Source of the DNA: Biscogniauxia marginata | Taxonomy: Eukaryota; Ascomycota; Sordariomycetes; Xylariales; Xylariaceae | Assembly: GCA_022695795.1 (NCBI GenBank) | Contig: MU404109.1 | Coordinates: 124,001 to 188,000 of the forward strand | DNA length: 64,000 nt | Reading direction: 5' to 3' | Shown: positions 1-11,923 of the stretch, in pieces | Layout: every line of letters begins with the position of its first letter | Position numbering within the stretch: the first letter of the stretch is position 1 | Position numbers and translations under genes: made by a program | The notes under the pieces: generated by a model | Databases searched by the model: none | Seen by the model: the letters and a program-made list of their open reading frames with translations, nothing else | Told to the model about the DNA's origin: nothing

Positions 1-39
1 GAGACAACGTCCTCCACGAATGGCGGCAAAGAGGTCCGA

Positions 40-345
40 TCAAAGAGCTTGACGTTTCGCGATAAGCGCTTTGCGTCCAGCTTCTCGAACCCTGCCAATG
101 TTTAGAAACGCTCCGGAGAAGTCTGCAGCAGAAACACTGGACTGGTCACGTTCAGAAACCAGGACCTCACGTAATAATACAAGTTGGGCTGTTGCACGTA
201 GCAGCAACCCTGATGGGACCGGGTTGACGGGGTTAGCGCACTGTTCTATGATCGCGTTGCTAAAATTATCCTCTAGACCACACAGTCGACCGTGGATCTC
301 ATCTTGTCCCGAGTTTGCGGATGGTCGTATAACATGCCTCGACCG
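40..345 (-). CDS. possible 3' coding fragment at the window edge, product unknown
   Basis: On the minus strand a reading frame without an ATG is open for about 100 codons and ends at a TGA at 42-40. It includes the stretches NPVPSGLLLRATAQLVLL and FSGAFLNIGRVREAGRKAL, which look like real protein. A second minus frame stays open to the window edge and reads GFEKLDAKRLSRNVKLFDR. One or more introns could join the two, with a possible CTAAAC branch and GGCAG acceptor near 92-105. I do not recognise the family. The opposite strand is also open here, so the case is weak. The rest of the gene would lie to the left of the window. Confidence 0.28.
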   Translation of the reverse strand, partial: RSRHVIRPSANSGQDEIHGRLCGLEDNFSNAIIEQCANPVNPVPSGLLLRATAQLVLLREVLVSERDQSSVSAADFSGAFLNIGRVREAGRKALIAKRQAL

Positions 346-360
346 TTGATAACACCTGTT

Positions 361-3300
361 ATTATACCTACCTACTTCACCGACCGTAGTTTTGGCCGTG
401 ATCTAATCTGCTATACTGCTACTAATGCTGTTAACCTGGCAGCCTGGCTAGTAGTATGCGACTGGCCCCGCGGCACCGGGGAGACAAGATCCCCTAGCAA
501 CACAGGCAAGGCCGGCAATCACTAATGGCTGCTGCTGCATACGGGTACATATAGTATGGGCCCTTTTCGGAAAGGTGTGAATGCGACACCCCTGTTAGGG
601 AACTTTCTGACTAGGAAAAAAAAGAGGCGGGAGTCGGGAGCAGCCAACCCAGCAGCCTAGCTAACCCTCGCGGCAACCGGATGAGCTGTGTTGCAGCACG
701 GCAACATGGACAAACTATTTACAGCTTTCATGGCGGCCGTTGATATGTGGCCATGACTACTCCGTACTTCTTATCTCAACTACAAGGGGATGCGAATGCC
801 AGACTATCATCAAGTCTCACCTCGCATTCGCATTCACTAGGTGCTATATCGAAGGGGAAAAGGCAGACCACGCTCAGGTCCAAATGCTTTAGCGTCTAGC
901 AGTGAATTGGCCCACCTACATAGCTATTGCCTCTCGGGTTGAATAGTCATCAACGCACGCTTGTCAAGGAACAATACGAGACATTTGTGACGAGGGATAC
1001 GTACATGCGTTAGCTGCAAATCCGAGACTTTGTCGCCTCTATAGATTAGACGCGAGTACTCCGTACCAGTGCATCATACCCCATCGTAGCCCTGGACATT
1101 CTCGACATCACACGCCCGCGTCAAATTGCATGACAGCCGGACCCCTGTCTCTAGCTGCCCATTGGCCATGGGCGAAGGAGAACTAAGCCCATCCGTTTCG
1201 TCACCACACCCGCCGGCACTGCTCGTTCTTGCTAGGCTCCCCAGAGCTGGTGTTTCTTGTTGGCGGGGCCCTGAGAGGCTTGGCAAAAAAGAAGAATACC
1301 TAATGATTCTACGACCGGGTGGAATTTGGTGTCGCTAATGGCTGTGCCGCGCGAGCGCTTCCACCAGATCGAGGACCCTTCAAACTCCTCAGATCCTTCC
1401 AATCGCACGGACGTCTCCCTGCAACTCTCACTTTAGGACCAACAACGACGATGCCGTGTTATTTTTCGATTATCCGATAACGTCTTGCTGGCTCTGGTGC
1501 TTGGGCATAGCGAGACCCACGAGACTGTGATATTTGTATATATTGTTTGATTTATTAATCCCTCGCGCATCGTCGCGGTATTGTCGGTCTGTCAAGACGA
1601 AGGCGACCCTCAACAACAGACGTAGCACGGGCCGAAAGTGCTGCACCTATCATAATTCAGATTGGGATACAGACTAAAGCGCAGCGAATCGGACGGCGCC
1701 GTACCTGTACCGACGACAAACCCCGGTGCAACATAAGAGGGGGCTGGCTGACTGGTGACATGGACGTAGGCGCAAGTGCGCAAGATTAGATCCACGTCTC
1801 CCAACGGCCGTCGTGGATAATGAAGGCCAGCGACAGTCAATTGGATGAGATCAACATGCTGATTGCCCAAGGGGAGCAATGGCAAACACCATGACGCCGC
1901 TCTTCTCTCCAGAGACTACACTGGAGCTGAATCCTCCACGCCCAGGGGGGGTCAGATAGGTGTGCGGTAGCATCGCTGGTAGCCGCAACACACATGATCC
2001 AGCCGTAGAAGTAAAGTCTCCCCCCCTCCGCGGCTCGAGAGCGACAATGCTTCTAACGGGGAGGCGCACGTTATAACCTAACCTAACCTACACTTTATTA
2101 CACTTATCTATCCATATTTACGCGCGGTGTAGTGCATCCCTGGGATGCTAGGACAGGCACAATAAGCTAAACCTGGCCGATGATGTGCGTATGATGATAC
2201 ATGGCTGACCCGCTGTGGAAGAAGCGTCGAAAGAATGAGTGCAATTACATGTGAGCGGTAGGGTGCGGACTCACCCACCCCCCCTGTTCGTTCGAGTAGA
2301 CTCTCAGGTCGCTTTCCCAGGCTCAATGTTTCTCATCGTCGCACATCCAAAGGTACTTTTGCAACTTGTACCCTTTTCACCCTACCAAGCGCCATGCCGC
2401 CAATACTTCCAGGGCCTGTCGATCTCATCCGGTACAAAAGTATCGAGGCACCCGCCGAGGCACTTTAATTACTAGAAGTTTGAGTCGTCTGGTCGCTTTT
2501 TTTTGTGAACTTGTCGCAAAAGTTTTTTTTCTCTAATTGCCTTGTCTGCACAGCCGGCCTCCCAGGGACGTACATATCGTATCGTGTTGTATCGTTTTCT
2601 GCGATATACCCTTACATCAGTTCCGCTCTACGTAGCTAGCTAATTAGCCACGTCCCTTTTTACTACCCTGATTACTATCAGTGTGGCCTTGCCACAAATC
2701 CTTCTCTCTTTTTTCTTCTTCACTCACTCGCTCACTCCATCCACTCATTAATATTCATCTCTCCCTCCTTATGTGCTTGGCATAAAGAGTAGATATCGTA
2801 TACTAGGTGAATGGTCGAGTCTAATTCTAGGACTACTCACTTCCCTCCATATTCACTGAAAGGGATCTAAGGCACACTGTTCGTTCCGACAGGCGCAGCA
2901 GACGGTTAATCGCGCGTCAAATCCCCAAGCGCGAGAGCCCTTCTTTTCCATCTTTTTATTTTTATTCATTCATTTTTATGCATCCAGACCCGAGCAACGC
3001 CACGCCAACAATCGAGTCGGGGGGAGAACAAACATCTTGTTACCAACAACGAACGTAAAATATATTATAGTTCGTCAACTTGATCGTGGGCCGGACCACA
3101 CGACGATCTGGGGTTTTCATGCCATACATATACCTAGATTCCGCCAACGTTCATCAATATTCCACCCACCCAACGCGATTCCGCATTTCCCTAGCAGGTT
3201 GTCTAATAGCAAGGCAGGCGAAGTGTTAACTGTTGGGCGCAGTTCGTGCTTACACCGCAACGCACCGCACCGCACCGTAACGTATCGCCCAGCCAGCCTT

Positions 3301-3872
3301 TCCTCTAAGATCCCTCCCAGCTGGATCACGGTCGTATTACGCAGGCAGATTAAAAGCGGCTCGCACACGCTCTGCTCTAATTATCCCTGCGCATCCGCTT
3401 TCACAAAGCTCACTCCGTTCAACTTTACAGCTCGGTCTTTTCGCGCATTTATTCGGGACACCGTACTTAATACTTTTTTCCCTTTCCCTCTTTTTTTTTT
3501 TTTTTTTTTTTTGGAACCAGACTCATTCCCCTAACTGGCCAATCTCGCGGCCTTCACGAAAACATCAAACATCGGAAGGTTTTATTTGACGCCATAAGAT
3601 TTTCTGGTTTTCTCCAATCGCCTGGTCTGCTAGCGGGGCGAGGGAGCTCCGACGCGGTTGAATTTTGCATCGACGACACCGCGCCGTGTAGTGTTCGTTT
3701 CAACGTCTGCTTAGCACGCGCAGTGATCGGCCGGGTCGTGGATGCTATTTTTAGGGTTGCTTGGAGAGTTTGATCTTGGAGAGGCTGTCCTCTAACCTTG
3801 TCTTGCGCTAATAATCGAGCTTCTATGCACTTGACGCAAGGCTGTTGGGACGAAGACCTCGTTGGACGAAAC
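361..3872. other. long gene-poor region and pyrimidine-rich leader of the next gene
   Basis: I see no supported gene in this 3.5 kb. Open frames are short, overlap on both strands and match nothing I recognise. From about 2480 the plus strand becomes rich in C/T runs, including a T tract around 3490-3511. That is typical of promoters and long 5' leaders of fungal regulatory genes, and it probably belongs to the Zn2Cys6 fusion gene that follows. A CTAAC/GAG pattern near 3811-3820 could be a leader intron end, but this is not certain. Confidence 0.5.
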
Positions 3873-6054
3873 ATGGCAACCTTCACGGCCTTAAATGGGA
3901 GTGAAGCGAAGGGCCCAGAGGCCCCCAGTGGGAGCCCCACAACCAAACGCGCAGGTTCGGAGGATCGCTCTGGGGGTCAGATACCTAGTCAGGAACCCAA
4001 GACTGTAGAGGTGGTCTCTTCCAGTCAGAGAGAGCACTGGTCAGGTCCCAGTGCGGACCGGCCTCCTTACCAGCCTGCTGGCTATCCAGATGTTGAAGGG
4101 ACACACAAACGCAAACGATCAAATTCGAATGAGCACCAGAGGGAAGGGCTGGGTGGTCGAGAACGGGAACAACACTCTCAAGTGGAATCACGTGACGCAT
4201 ATACCACTCCCCAGCGGGAACGAGATTATAGGCAGTATGGCGAAGAGAGTCGAGAGCACCACGAGTCTTGGTATTCTCAGCAGCATCGAGATGAACGAAG
4301 TGCATACGAGACGCAGCACTCTGCAGGATCGATACCTTCGCAGACCGATGAGCAGATTGGAGATGCACTCCGAAGAGCGGCAGGCCATATGGAATCCCAA
4401 CACGACTATTCAGCCACGAGTCCCGATGGCGATGACAGCTCGATGCTCTTCAGTAGCGGTTATGCCAACGACCAGAGAAGGGATGCAGTGATCCAATCGG
4501 ACCCCAAGAAACGGAAGCGCAATTTCAGCAACAGGACTAAGACTGGTATGTTTGATTGGATTCCACGTTTTTATTGTTCTCGGAAAGCATGTACTAATTT
4601 CGTGTTAGGTTGCTTGACATGTAGAAAGCGGAAGAAAAAATGCGATGAGACGAAACCCGAATGTGAGCTTCCCGTTCTTGTCTGGCCAAGCTACGTGTTT
4701 ACTCACGATAAACCAGGTACGAACTGTGTCCGTGGTGGCTTTATCTGCCAAGGGTATCCCAACCAACGAGGTTACCCCAAGATGGAGAATAAACCTGCAG
4801 CTGTGCCGCTCGAGTCTAAAGACCCTAGCTATGTGCCACCGGGCGCCTATGGGATGCCCCAGCAAAGCAGTTATTCCAATCCACCAGTCCCTACTCCTCA
4901 AAAACGAGACTCAATCCCCCCTTACCGTGGTCAGCCGCTTCGTATAGAACCGCCACAAAGCCGGGCTGTCTTGACGGATGATGACCGACCAACGGCCTCC
5001 ACTATTCCCACTGCATCTGTCTCGAGCCCGGAAAACAAGATGTCCTCTCTGTCGGCGTTCACAAGTGCCGCAAACATGTTTCCAACGCCGATAAGTGCTG
5101 TTAGTTCAAGCATGCAACAGCTACAGACTCCTTTAAGCAGTGTCGACCGGCCCAAGGAATATCAGAGGGTTCCACCCTTGCATGATCTTACCCGGACCGA
5201 ACCCGAAAATCCGCACCCAGGATCGATACGACAGATCAACATCCTTCACCCGACTCGGAGCAACAGTCCGGCGTCTCAACCCACTTCGACTACTAACCCA
5301 CAAGTAGCAGCTCAACTTGCCTTATCACACCCTCAATTCCCTTCTAGCAGACCAAGGACACAGAAGGAGGAGATGCTGCTAGGACGACAATACTATCCTT
5401 TCGACCCCGAACTGGTACTTGAACGGCAGAGATGCAGTGCTGCATGCTGGAGGTTTAACAATTCTACGAATCCCAATACCGGTGTATCGGCAAACGAACG
5501 CTCGCGCCTTTTCAGGGAGATCCTGAATCCTCGGGAGCCGATCAACATCTCCCCAAAGATAGCTTCACCGCTCACTAATGTTGGTCGTGTTGGCCAGGAG
5601 GTGGTGGTCGAGGCACCATTCACATGCGATTATGGATATAACATTACTATCGGCAACCACGTGTTCATCGGTAGAAACTGCACTATCATCGACCCCATGG
5701 AGATCAGCATTGGCGACAACTGCTATATCGGTCCAAATGTCAGCATCTTTGGGGCTACTCTAGAGACGGATCCTAAGAAGCGAATGGGTAGCAAGAGCCC
5801 TCAGTTCGGCTACAAGGTGATAATTGACGAGGATGTATGGATAGGAGGAGGCGTCATCATCCTACCAGGCCGGAGAATCAAGAAGGGTGCGACCGTTGCC
5901 GCCGGTTCAATAGTTACAAAGGTAAGCCTGGCTTACTACCTTCAACGTCACGCTTTCATAAATGGTCAATTAACCTTTTTTACAGGATGTCCCGCCATTT
6001 TGCATTGTAGCTGGCAATCCCGCCCGAGTGATTTCCGGTGCCAGCAGCTCATGA
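3873..6054 (+). CDS. Zn2Cys6 zinc-cluster protein fused to a maltose/sugar O-acetyltransferase-like domain
   Basis: Predicted product of 666 residues from four exons, with introns 4546-4608, 4663-4716 and 5922-5985. The N-terminal ~220 residues are charged and low-complexity, with basic KRKR stretches. A Zn2Cys6 cluster follows at about 225-255 (C-x2-C-x6-C, then C-x2-C-x6-C), completed only when the second intron is removed. A long Pro/Ser/Gln linker leads to a maltose-acetyltransferase-like segment (about 459-515). The end is a left-handed beta-helix hexapeptide acetyltransferase domain (about 535-660) ending in the family's usual DVPPFCIVAGNPARV block. Splicing the third intron is needed to reach that block and the TGA at 6052-6054. 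The family suggests a DNA-binding protein with an acetyl-CoA-dependent sugar acetyltransferase module. The substrate is unknown. I chose the ATG at 3873; one at 3798 is in frame and would add 25 residues. Confidence 0.82.
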
Positions 6055-7004
6055 GAGAACTTCCGGAGAGATATTGATTCTATCCATTTCTTGTGGTTTT
6101 TCTATTTGTAGCGGCGCATGTCCATTTCTCACATTGTTCATGATACCCCATATTATCTGTATAAATATCGTATGATCTTATAACGTCGTTTCGCTATTTT
6201 CATCCGACTTCGTTGTCGTCATCAGCATCCAAACAAGACATATTTTACCTCGAGGCGTTTTTGTTACCCTAAAAGCTGGACAGGGGGGAAGGAAGATGGG
6301 CTTTACGGGTTTTACCTTGGGATTCAACTCTTCGTCAGAAGGGATGTTAGTTGCGATTTTCGAATCGCCTATTTTTTTGATGTGAGCGCTTGATTTTTCT
6401 TCTTCAAAAGAAAGGGGGAGGGGGGGTTATGAATAATGGGAGGGAAAAGGGTCTTTTTTCCTTTTTCTTAACTCACTTATATATACACCATACACTGAAC
6501 TGTCGGCGCGCAAAGAGCAAGAGAGAGACAAATGTTGAGTTATGCATAATCCATACAATAACATACTACCCCTTTTTTATACACGGAGGCAAAGGGGGGG
6601 CAAACAAAAATAAAAAACACAACGGGGCTTTTATTTATAAATAACATATACTGGAGGGAAGGAATTCGGGCAGCTCTGGAAGCTTACGGGTTTTGGTTTT
6701 TTTTCGGGGGGGGTCTTGCTTTTCATACCTCTAACCTATTTTCTTTTCAGCTTGATAGGTATAGAGAGAATGGAAATGGAATTCATTTTTAAATTAATTT
6801 CCCTCGCCTTGTATGCTGGTGTATGTACGTGTTGTGTTGCCTTTTTTTCTTTTTTTTTTTCTTGACATTTGACATGAAACTTTTTTTTTCTACTCGTGTA
6901 GTATGGAGGAAAAAGGGGAGGGGAGGGACAGATGCCTCTTACGAGAATACCCAAGCTGATGTGCACTATCTGAAATTGAACATATCGAGGGGGGCTTGGT
7001 ACGC
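6055..7004. other. intergenic, homopurine/homopyrimidine low-complexity DNA
   Basis: Presumed 3' UTR of the fusion gene, followed by G-rich runs (around 6412-6428 and 6594-6600) and T tracts (around 6841-6861 and 6889-6897). No gene is supported. Confidence 0.5.
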
Positions 7005-7430
7005 CGAAGTTGGACACTGAACTCGCGCCACAATATCGTGTCAAGCCCTTCAGATCAATCAGCTGCAACCGACCAATCAACTCTTCGAGAATTGGTTCAG
7101 GGGCATCGAGCACTGGTGCCCCTTTATTGGTTGATGCGACCCTGTAGATCTTGGCCCTACGTAGAGTTGCAGGTAGAGACTCGCCTTAAAACTGTCATTT
7201 GCAGAACTTCTATAAGTTTTACCGCGAAAAAGCGAAGCACTCAGTTGGTCTGTCGATTGCTTGAAGGAACTTGTTCTCTTAGGCTTCTTCGTCAGAAACT
7301 AGGTAGATCTATTAAAGGCTGCAAAGAGCGTTGTAACTAGAGTCGGTGAACACATCAGGCGATTCCTCCAGCTCCATGGGAAAGTCATCGGGGAATTGCT
7401 CCAGAAGCCGTGACCGACTGAGATGCTAGC
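7005..7430 (-). pseudogene. possible decayed coding remnants, family unknown
   Basis: Two short minus-strand pieces read like protein. One ends at a TAA near 7335 and contains LLEQFPDDFPMELEESPDVF. The other, at about 7000-7113, contains APEPILEELIGRLQLIDLKG. They are in different frames with stops between them and no convincing splice sites, so a degraded gene is more likely than an active one. They could also be chance. They lie just downstream of another decayed gene on the same strand. Confidence 0.22.
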
Positions 7431-7744
7431 GATGAAGGGTGAGACCGGGGAAGGGAAAGTTCAGAACTCGACAGAAAGAGGGATGTTCGACTTTTAATAT
7501 TTCTCCTTGTTGAAATAAAGCCTGTCTAAGTTTAAGGCGCACAACATATTTCCCCCTAAATCAACGGAAGCTAGGACAAAGTTCCTCATTGCGCACATGC
7601 ATAGGAAGGCAAAGCATTGGTATCTGGATGACTACAGTGACCTATTCCTAAGAAAGGGTGGCTATCTGGGTGTGTGGGAGGGAGGGAGATGATGGTGGTA
7701 GTGGAAATTCGGCCTCGGATCAGCTCTGCTTTCACGCTGTTTCT

Positions 7745-8945
7745 CCACATAGTTCGGCTAAGAACTAGCACATGAGCAGCATGAATCCTTTGTTGATAGT
7801 AGGTGACTTTCGGACGATGACAGAGTCGTCACTGCCAAACGCATAGGTAGCTTTACAAGATACGGACGTCTCTCCTCGAACTGGAAATGACGGTCACCTT
7901 CAAGTTGAATAAGCAGAATGTACAACCCGGAGCTGCAAAGATGGAGGCGCGGGCAAAGTAGACTCACAGGAGCTATCCGATGATGCCTGTACTTCTTTCT
8001 AGCCAACTGGAAAACGCCGAGTCTAAGTATGCACCACAGCTCGCTAAAACAGATCATTTCGTCCGTACGCGGGTTGCTGACTGCGAGGAAGGATAACACA
8101 TGTGGCTTAGAGCCATCACGGACTTCTAAGGGGTAGCGAACGCTCCATTGGTTCTCGCCTTTGAAATAACTAAATTGATCATCGCGAATATCCCTAGTTA
8201 TTTATATGTAAGTCTTTTGGAGCACAGCCTTGCCGCGAAGGCGCGGTAAAGGCGTGCGTAAGTCACTTACTCGCGAGCCGTCCACGGGCTATCTTGTAGT
8301 AGGTCTCGAACTGGCGAGTTTGGGTCATCGGCTTTCCACTTGTCTATTTCTGCGGACAGAGTTAAGTAATCCAAAAAAAATATTTTTGTAGCCTAAGAAA
8401 CGCGACTCATGCCAGTTGGGAAGTTGCCACTGGTTAGAGACATCGATATCTTCATACTGATCTAGCTTGTGCTTTTCAGCGATGGCGTTCATTTGAACTA
8501 ATGGTAGCAGCTGGAGAAACGCTTCGCCTCCATCTGCTGGTCTTCCGGTATTGAAGTTAAGTTTGGTACACTTGACCTTCAGGTTGTCCAAGTTGTTTCT
8601 TGTCAAGATATATTGTCGAGGGCTTTATATCGCGGAGGGTTTTAAGAATCTGTGCAGAAGGATCAAGGCTTGATCGGCTAGGATTTTGGACTAGTCCGCA
8701 GCCCTCGATGGGAGTTCGATGAGACATCGGAGTAACAGAATAAGACCAAGGCACGGGGAATCTTTGGGGGATTGCTGCTAGAGTGCCGACTCTTTGACGT
8801 AGATGTTGAGGATAGATTCACGCGCTGATGCGAAGAGGGAATCCGCAGAGTTAAACTTGCACGGACTCCAAGTTGGCATACGATGATTGTATCGTCTGTA
8901 ATCACTATGGGATCGCGAGAGCGTGTAGGCTTTGAGGAAATCATT
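7745..8945 (-). pseudogene. decayed gene of an uncharacterised fungal protein family
   Basis: Minus-strand pieces read in order as one protein. They are RDPIVITDDTIIVCQLGVR (near 8920-8860), a block with MNAIAEKHKLDQYEDIDVSN (near 8490-8430), then RESR-like FLGYKN, KWKADDPNSPVRDLLQDSPW (near 8340-8280), and finally a segment with SDEMICFSELWCIL-like residues (near 8070-8010). Plausible introns separate some blocks: a GTAAGT donor near 8270 and an acceptor near 8172, with a CTAG/CTAAC-type region between. Near the 3' end an in-frame TAA interrupts the reading after RRDVRIL. A shift of frame is then needed to reach DDSVIVRKSPTINKG, and another is needed near 8350. I know similar uncharacterised fungal proteins only by sequence flavour, not by function. 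An unusual but working gene with missed introns is the alternative. Confidence 0.5.
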
Positions 8946-9297
8946 AGTTAATTTGGTCCGACTGGAACAATACTAACTAAGGGGTATATACATGATTTGA
9001 ACGTGTGTTCGTGACAGCGGTAAATGAGTTTACAGCGGCCTGCTTGGATGATACGCAGTTGCCGTTCGAGTTCCCTTGCTATTGAATTTGCTCTTCAAGA
9101 GTCCGAAGTCGGGAAATAACATCTGCTTTGATGAAACTGGCCCCATGGGTTGAATAACTTGTAAGTATGAGCATACATGCCCAGAATTTCCCGGAAGCGG
9201 TCTCCATGGGTATGGCTAGAATAGTGTGATGGCCTGTTGGATTATCCAAACTCACCGATACACGAACTAGTGCCTATCCTATACTAAACATACCAAT
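8946..9297. other. spacer
   Basis: I see nothing gene-like in this stretch. It lies between the decayed minus-strand gene and the 3' end of the oxidoreductase gene. Confidence 0.5.
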
Positions 9298-10404
9298 TTA
9301 GGGCGTGAAAACAACTGCTTTCCCCCAGGAAGAGTTCTTGGCCGCGGTATCAAGCGCAATCTCCCAGTATTCTAGCTTGAACCGGCCGCTTACCTCATGC
9401 CCTGCGGCTTTACCGATCTTGAGGACACCGGTTTTCACCAGCTTGACTAGCGCCCTCAACTCCCTCCGGGTGTACATCCAGCGGCCTTTGATCTCGAGGC
9501 TATTGAGCATGACGTCAAAGTATGGGATAGATACGTCCCGTCCGAGGCCGCCCATGAAGGCCACGCGTCCGCGGCGGCGTAGAGCCTTCAGCCCGCTCTT
9601 GATGTACGCCGGCTCGCTCGCCATCGCGGTGGGCGAAAAATCGATGAAGGCGTCCGCAGCCCCGAAGGCGCGGATGGCCTGCGCATCTGTCTCGATGTCC
9701 CCGGTCAGCACGACGGTATCGACGCGTGGGATCGTTGCCTTGAGCCGCGCCAGCGTCTCGGCATTTCGGCCGAGTGCTATCACCCGTGCGCCCACAGCCG
9801 AGGCAACCTCCACGGCGGCCCCGCCGAACTGGCCCGTGGCAGGCCCTACGATGACGGTCTCGCCCGCTTTGACGTCGAGAGTAGAGACTGCACCGTAGGC
9901 GACGGCGAGGCGGCCGAGGTACGTGAGTTCCGCGGGGTCGTAGCCGAACTTGCCCAGGAGGATGTCCTCGTCGAGCGGCGTGGCGTTCTCCAGGGGCACG
10001 ACGGTGTGCGTCTGCCAGTGGCCATCGCGCCAGACGTCGCTGGCCAGCTTCTTCGACTTCTCGGTGCCGCCGTCCATGAGCCCGAGCAGCAGCTCGACGT
10101 CGGGCTCGTCCCTGGCTGTGATCATGTTGTCGGCGAGCACCAGCTGGCCCTTCTTAAGGGAGGTGGAATCGGCACCAGCCGATACGACGCGGCCGATGGC
10201 GAATGAGCCGAACACGCCTGGCAGGGGGCTGCCGAAGCCTGGCACCTCGTGCGAGATGAGAAATTGGGCGCTCGGGGCAACCCAGGAAGCGAGGACCGAG
10301 ACGACGGCGGTTCCCGGCCCGGCGACGGGGATCGGCTTGTTCGCTATTTTCACGTCTGGGGGAGACGTGACCGATTGGACGACGAGGGACTTTGCAGTGG
10401 CCAT
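9298..10404 (-). CDS. zinc-less MDR-family quinone/alcohol oxidoreductase-like protein
   Basis: Single-exon frame of 368 residues starting MATAKSLVVQS. It has the N-terminal GroES-like fold of medium-chain dehydrogenases/reductases (about 5-140, with GSFAIGRVVSAG and KKGQLVLAD). A Rossmann NAD(P)-binding half follows from about 180, with GPATGQFGGAAVEVASAVGA. The Cys/His catalytic and structural zinc ligands of alcohol dehydrogenases are absent, which points to the zinc-less quinone-reductase-like branch. The most likely role is NAD(P)H-dependent reduction of a small carbonyl or quinone. The substrate cannot be read from sequence. It is much richer in GC than its AT-rich surroundings, with strong G/C third positions and no intron. 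That fits either high expression or a separate origin. Confidence 0.85.
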   Translation of the reverse strand: MATAKSLVVQSVTSPPDVKIANKPIPVAGPGTAVVSVLASWVAPSAQFLISHEVPGFGSPLPGVFGSFAIGRVVSAGADSTSLKKGQLVLADNMITARDEPDVELLLGLMDGGTEKSKKLASDVWRDGHWQTHTVVPLENATPLDEDILLGKFGYDPAELTYLGRLAVAYGAVSTLDVKAGETVIVGPATGQFGGAAVEVASAVGARVIALGRNAETLARLKATIPRVDTVVLTGDIETDAQAIRAFGAADAFIDFSPTAMASEPAYIKSGLKALRRRGRVAFMGGLGRDVSIPYFDVMLNSLEIKGRWMYTRRELRALVKLVKTGVLKIGKAAGHEVSGRFKLEYWEIALDTAAKNSSWGKAVVFTP

Positions 10405-11923
10405 ATTTATATAATAAATAATTGTATACTGCGTAATTAGGTTGGGTGGTCCTGCTTTCGATAGTTATTATACAGATGGATTGATTCTTCTCTGTCTTTC
10501 CGAGTATACGACATGATACTGAGTGTTAACTTAGATGAACATATATACACTGTATGTATATAGGATGGTATGAAGTTAATAATGTAATATATATTCCCAA
10601 GACTCTACTATTCCAGACATCTCCCAGTGGAACCTTCTGTCACTCCGTACTCAGTAACACCATCTTTAGTCTCCGGGTTGCTCGGACTTATGAAGTGTTA
10701 ACTAGGATAGATAGCCCGAAGAGAGGATATAAGAGTTACTGTTTTGGGAAATTCACAAGGCTTGATTTATTAATAGTTTATCTCACATGTATCTCCGCGA
10801 CGTTAATAATCGTGGGGTATTTATGAAAGACTTTACTTTACTTGTTCGTCCTTTCTATGTCTTATAGAAAAGCGATAGAGAAATAAAAGGAAAGGAGGGA
10901 TAGAAATAAAATAAATACATAAATAAAATCAGAGCCCGAGAAGATCCATATCGGCGAATGAATCTATAGAGTCCTAGTTACTTCGTACAGGTCGGGTAAA
11001 AGAGCCCAATGTAGGCAATATTGCGAGTTTCGCCTTTAACCTACCTGTATGTCAACTACTTCGTACCAAAGTATAAATATCACATGTACGTTATAAGCCG
11101 AGTGTTAGAAATGGGCTGACAGTGTATGGCCATTACATAAAATAAAGGATGCTGAATAATCATTTTCTTGACACATAGGCAACCTTAGTAATCTCGGGTT
11201 CCGTACTGCCACCACATGTGAACTACCTATACGGTTTACCCTATACCTAATGCAACTTTCTAGGGTGGAACCAAGATCTGGGAGTTTATACACTATTCGA
11301 ATGCGGGTGGAGCTCCACTCCGGACATACCCGTTCTGGGAAGTAATTAGGCTGGTCGGAGCTAATCAGGATAAATCCAGCCGAGGAATTACCGTCCCGAG
11401 GACATTTAACCTCGCCAAGACCCGGCTAGCTTGTACAGGTACTTCTGCAAGGCACGGGATGCACCGCACAGATTCCGTACATAGGTACTGACATGGCTTA
11501 CGTACAGGTGTATGTCGTAGGTACATGCGCGTTCGTTCGCCCTTACGTACGGGCATGTAAGTGGAAGTGGGGGTGCCGCGGTGTTTGGAACCCTTCACAG
11601 CCAAGCAGCGAGCTTCCCACATCCCACATCCAACTCCCGGATTTACGGATGCGACATGTTCCCGACAATCACCGACACCAAATACACATGACGCTGCACA
11701 CCTTGTCCCAGGAGCCTTTGCAATTATCGCTGAATCCCCGGATCCCTTCTCAATTAGGAATTCTCTTAAGTCCTTCAACTCCAAGCCCCCCCTCTCCCAA
11801 ACATCCTCAGACGAGAGGGTCTCGAGCAGGACACCATCGCATTACGCCGGCCATTACGTCGGTGACGCTCGTCTCGCAAAGACGACGCTGAGGTTGGCTG
11901 TCTCTTATCCCCGACCATTTGCA
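10405..11923. other. divergent intergenic region between the oxidoreductase and a transcription factor
   Basis: The two flanking genes are transcribed away from each other, so this 1.5 kb should hold both promoters. AT-rich to about 11350, then more balanced. Open frames at 11365-11890 overlap on both strands and have no family resemblance; I treat them as leader sequence. Confidence 0.45.

Noticed and set aside
2077..2096. CCTAA-type units (TAACCTAACCTAACCTA) as telomere-like repeat
   Set aside because: Only three or four short units of CCTAA, not the TTAGGG unit of these fungi.
3037..3534. 165-codon plus-strand open frame before the zinc-cluster fusion gene
   Set aside because: Ends in a poly-Phe run encoded by a T tract and has no protein-like structure; probably leader sequence.
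11365..11890. Overlapping frames on both strands upstream of the second transcription factor
   Set aside because: Neither resembles a family and the transcription factor's first exon has a clear start at 11924.
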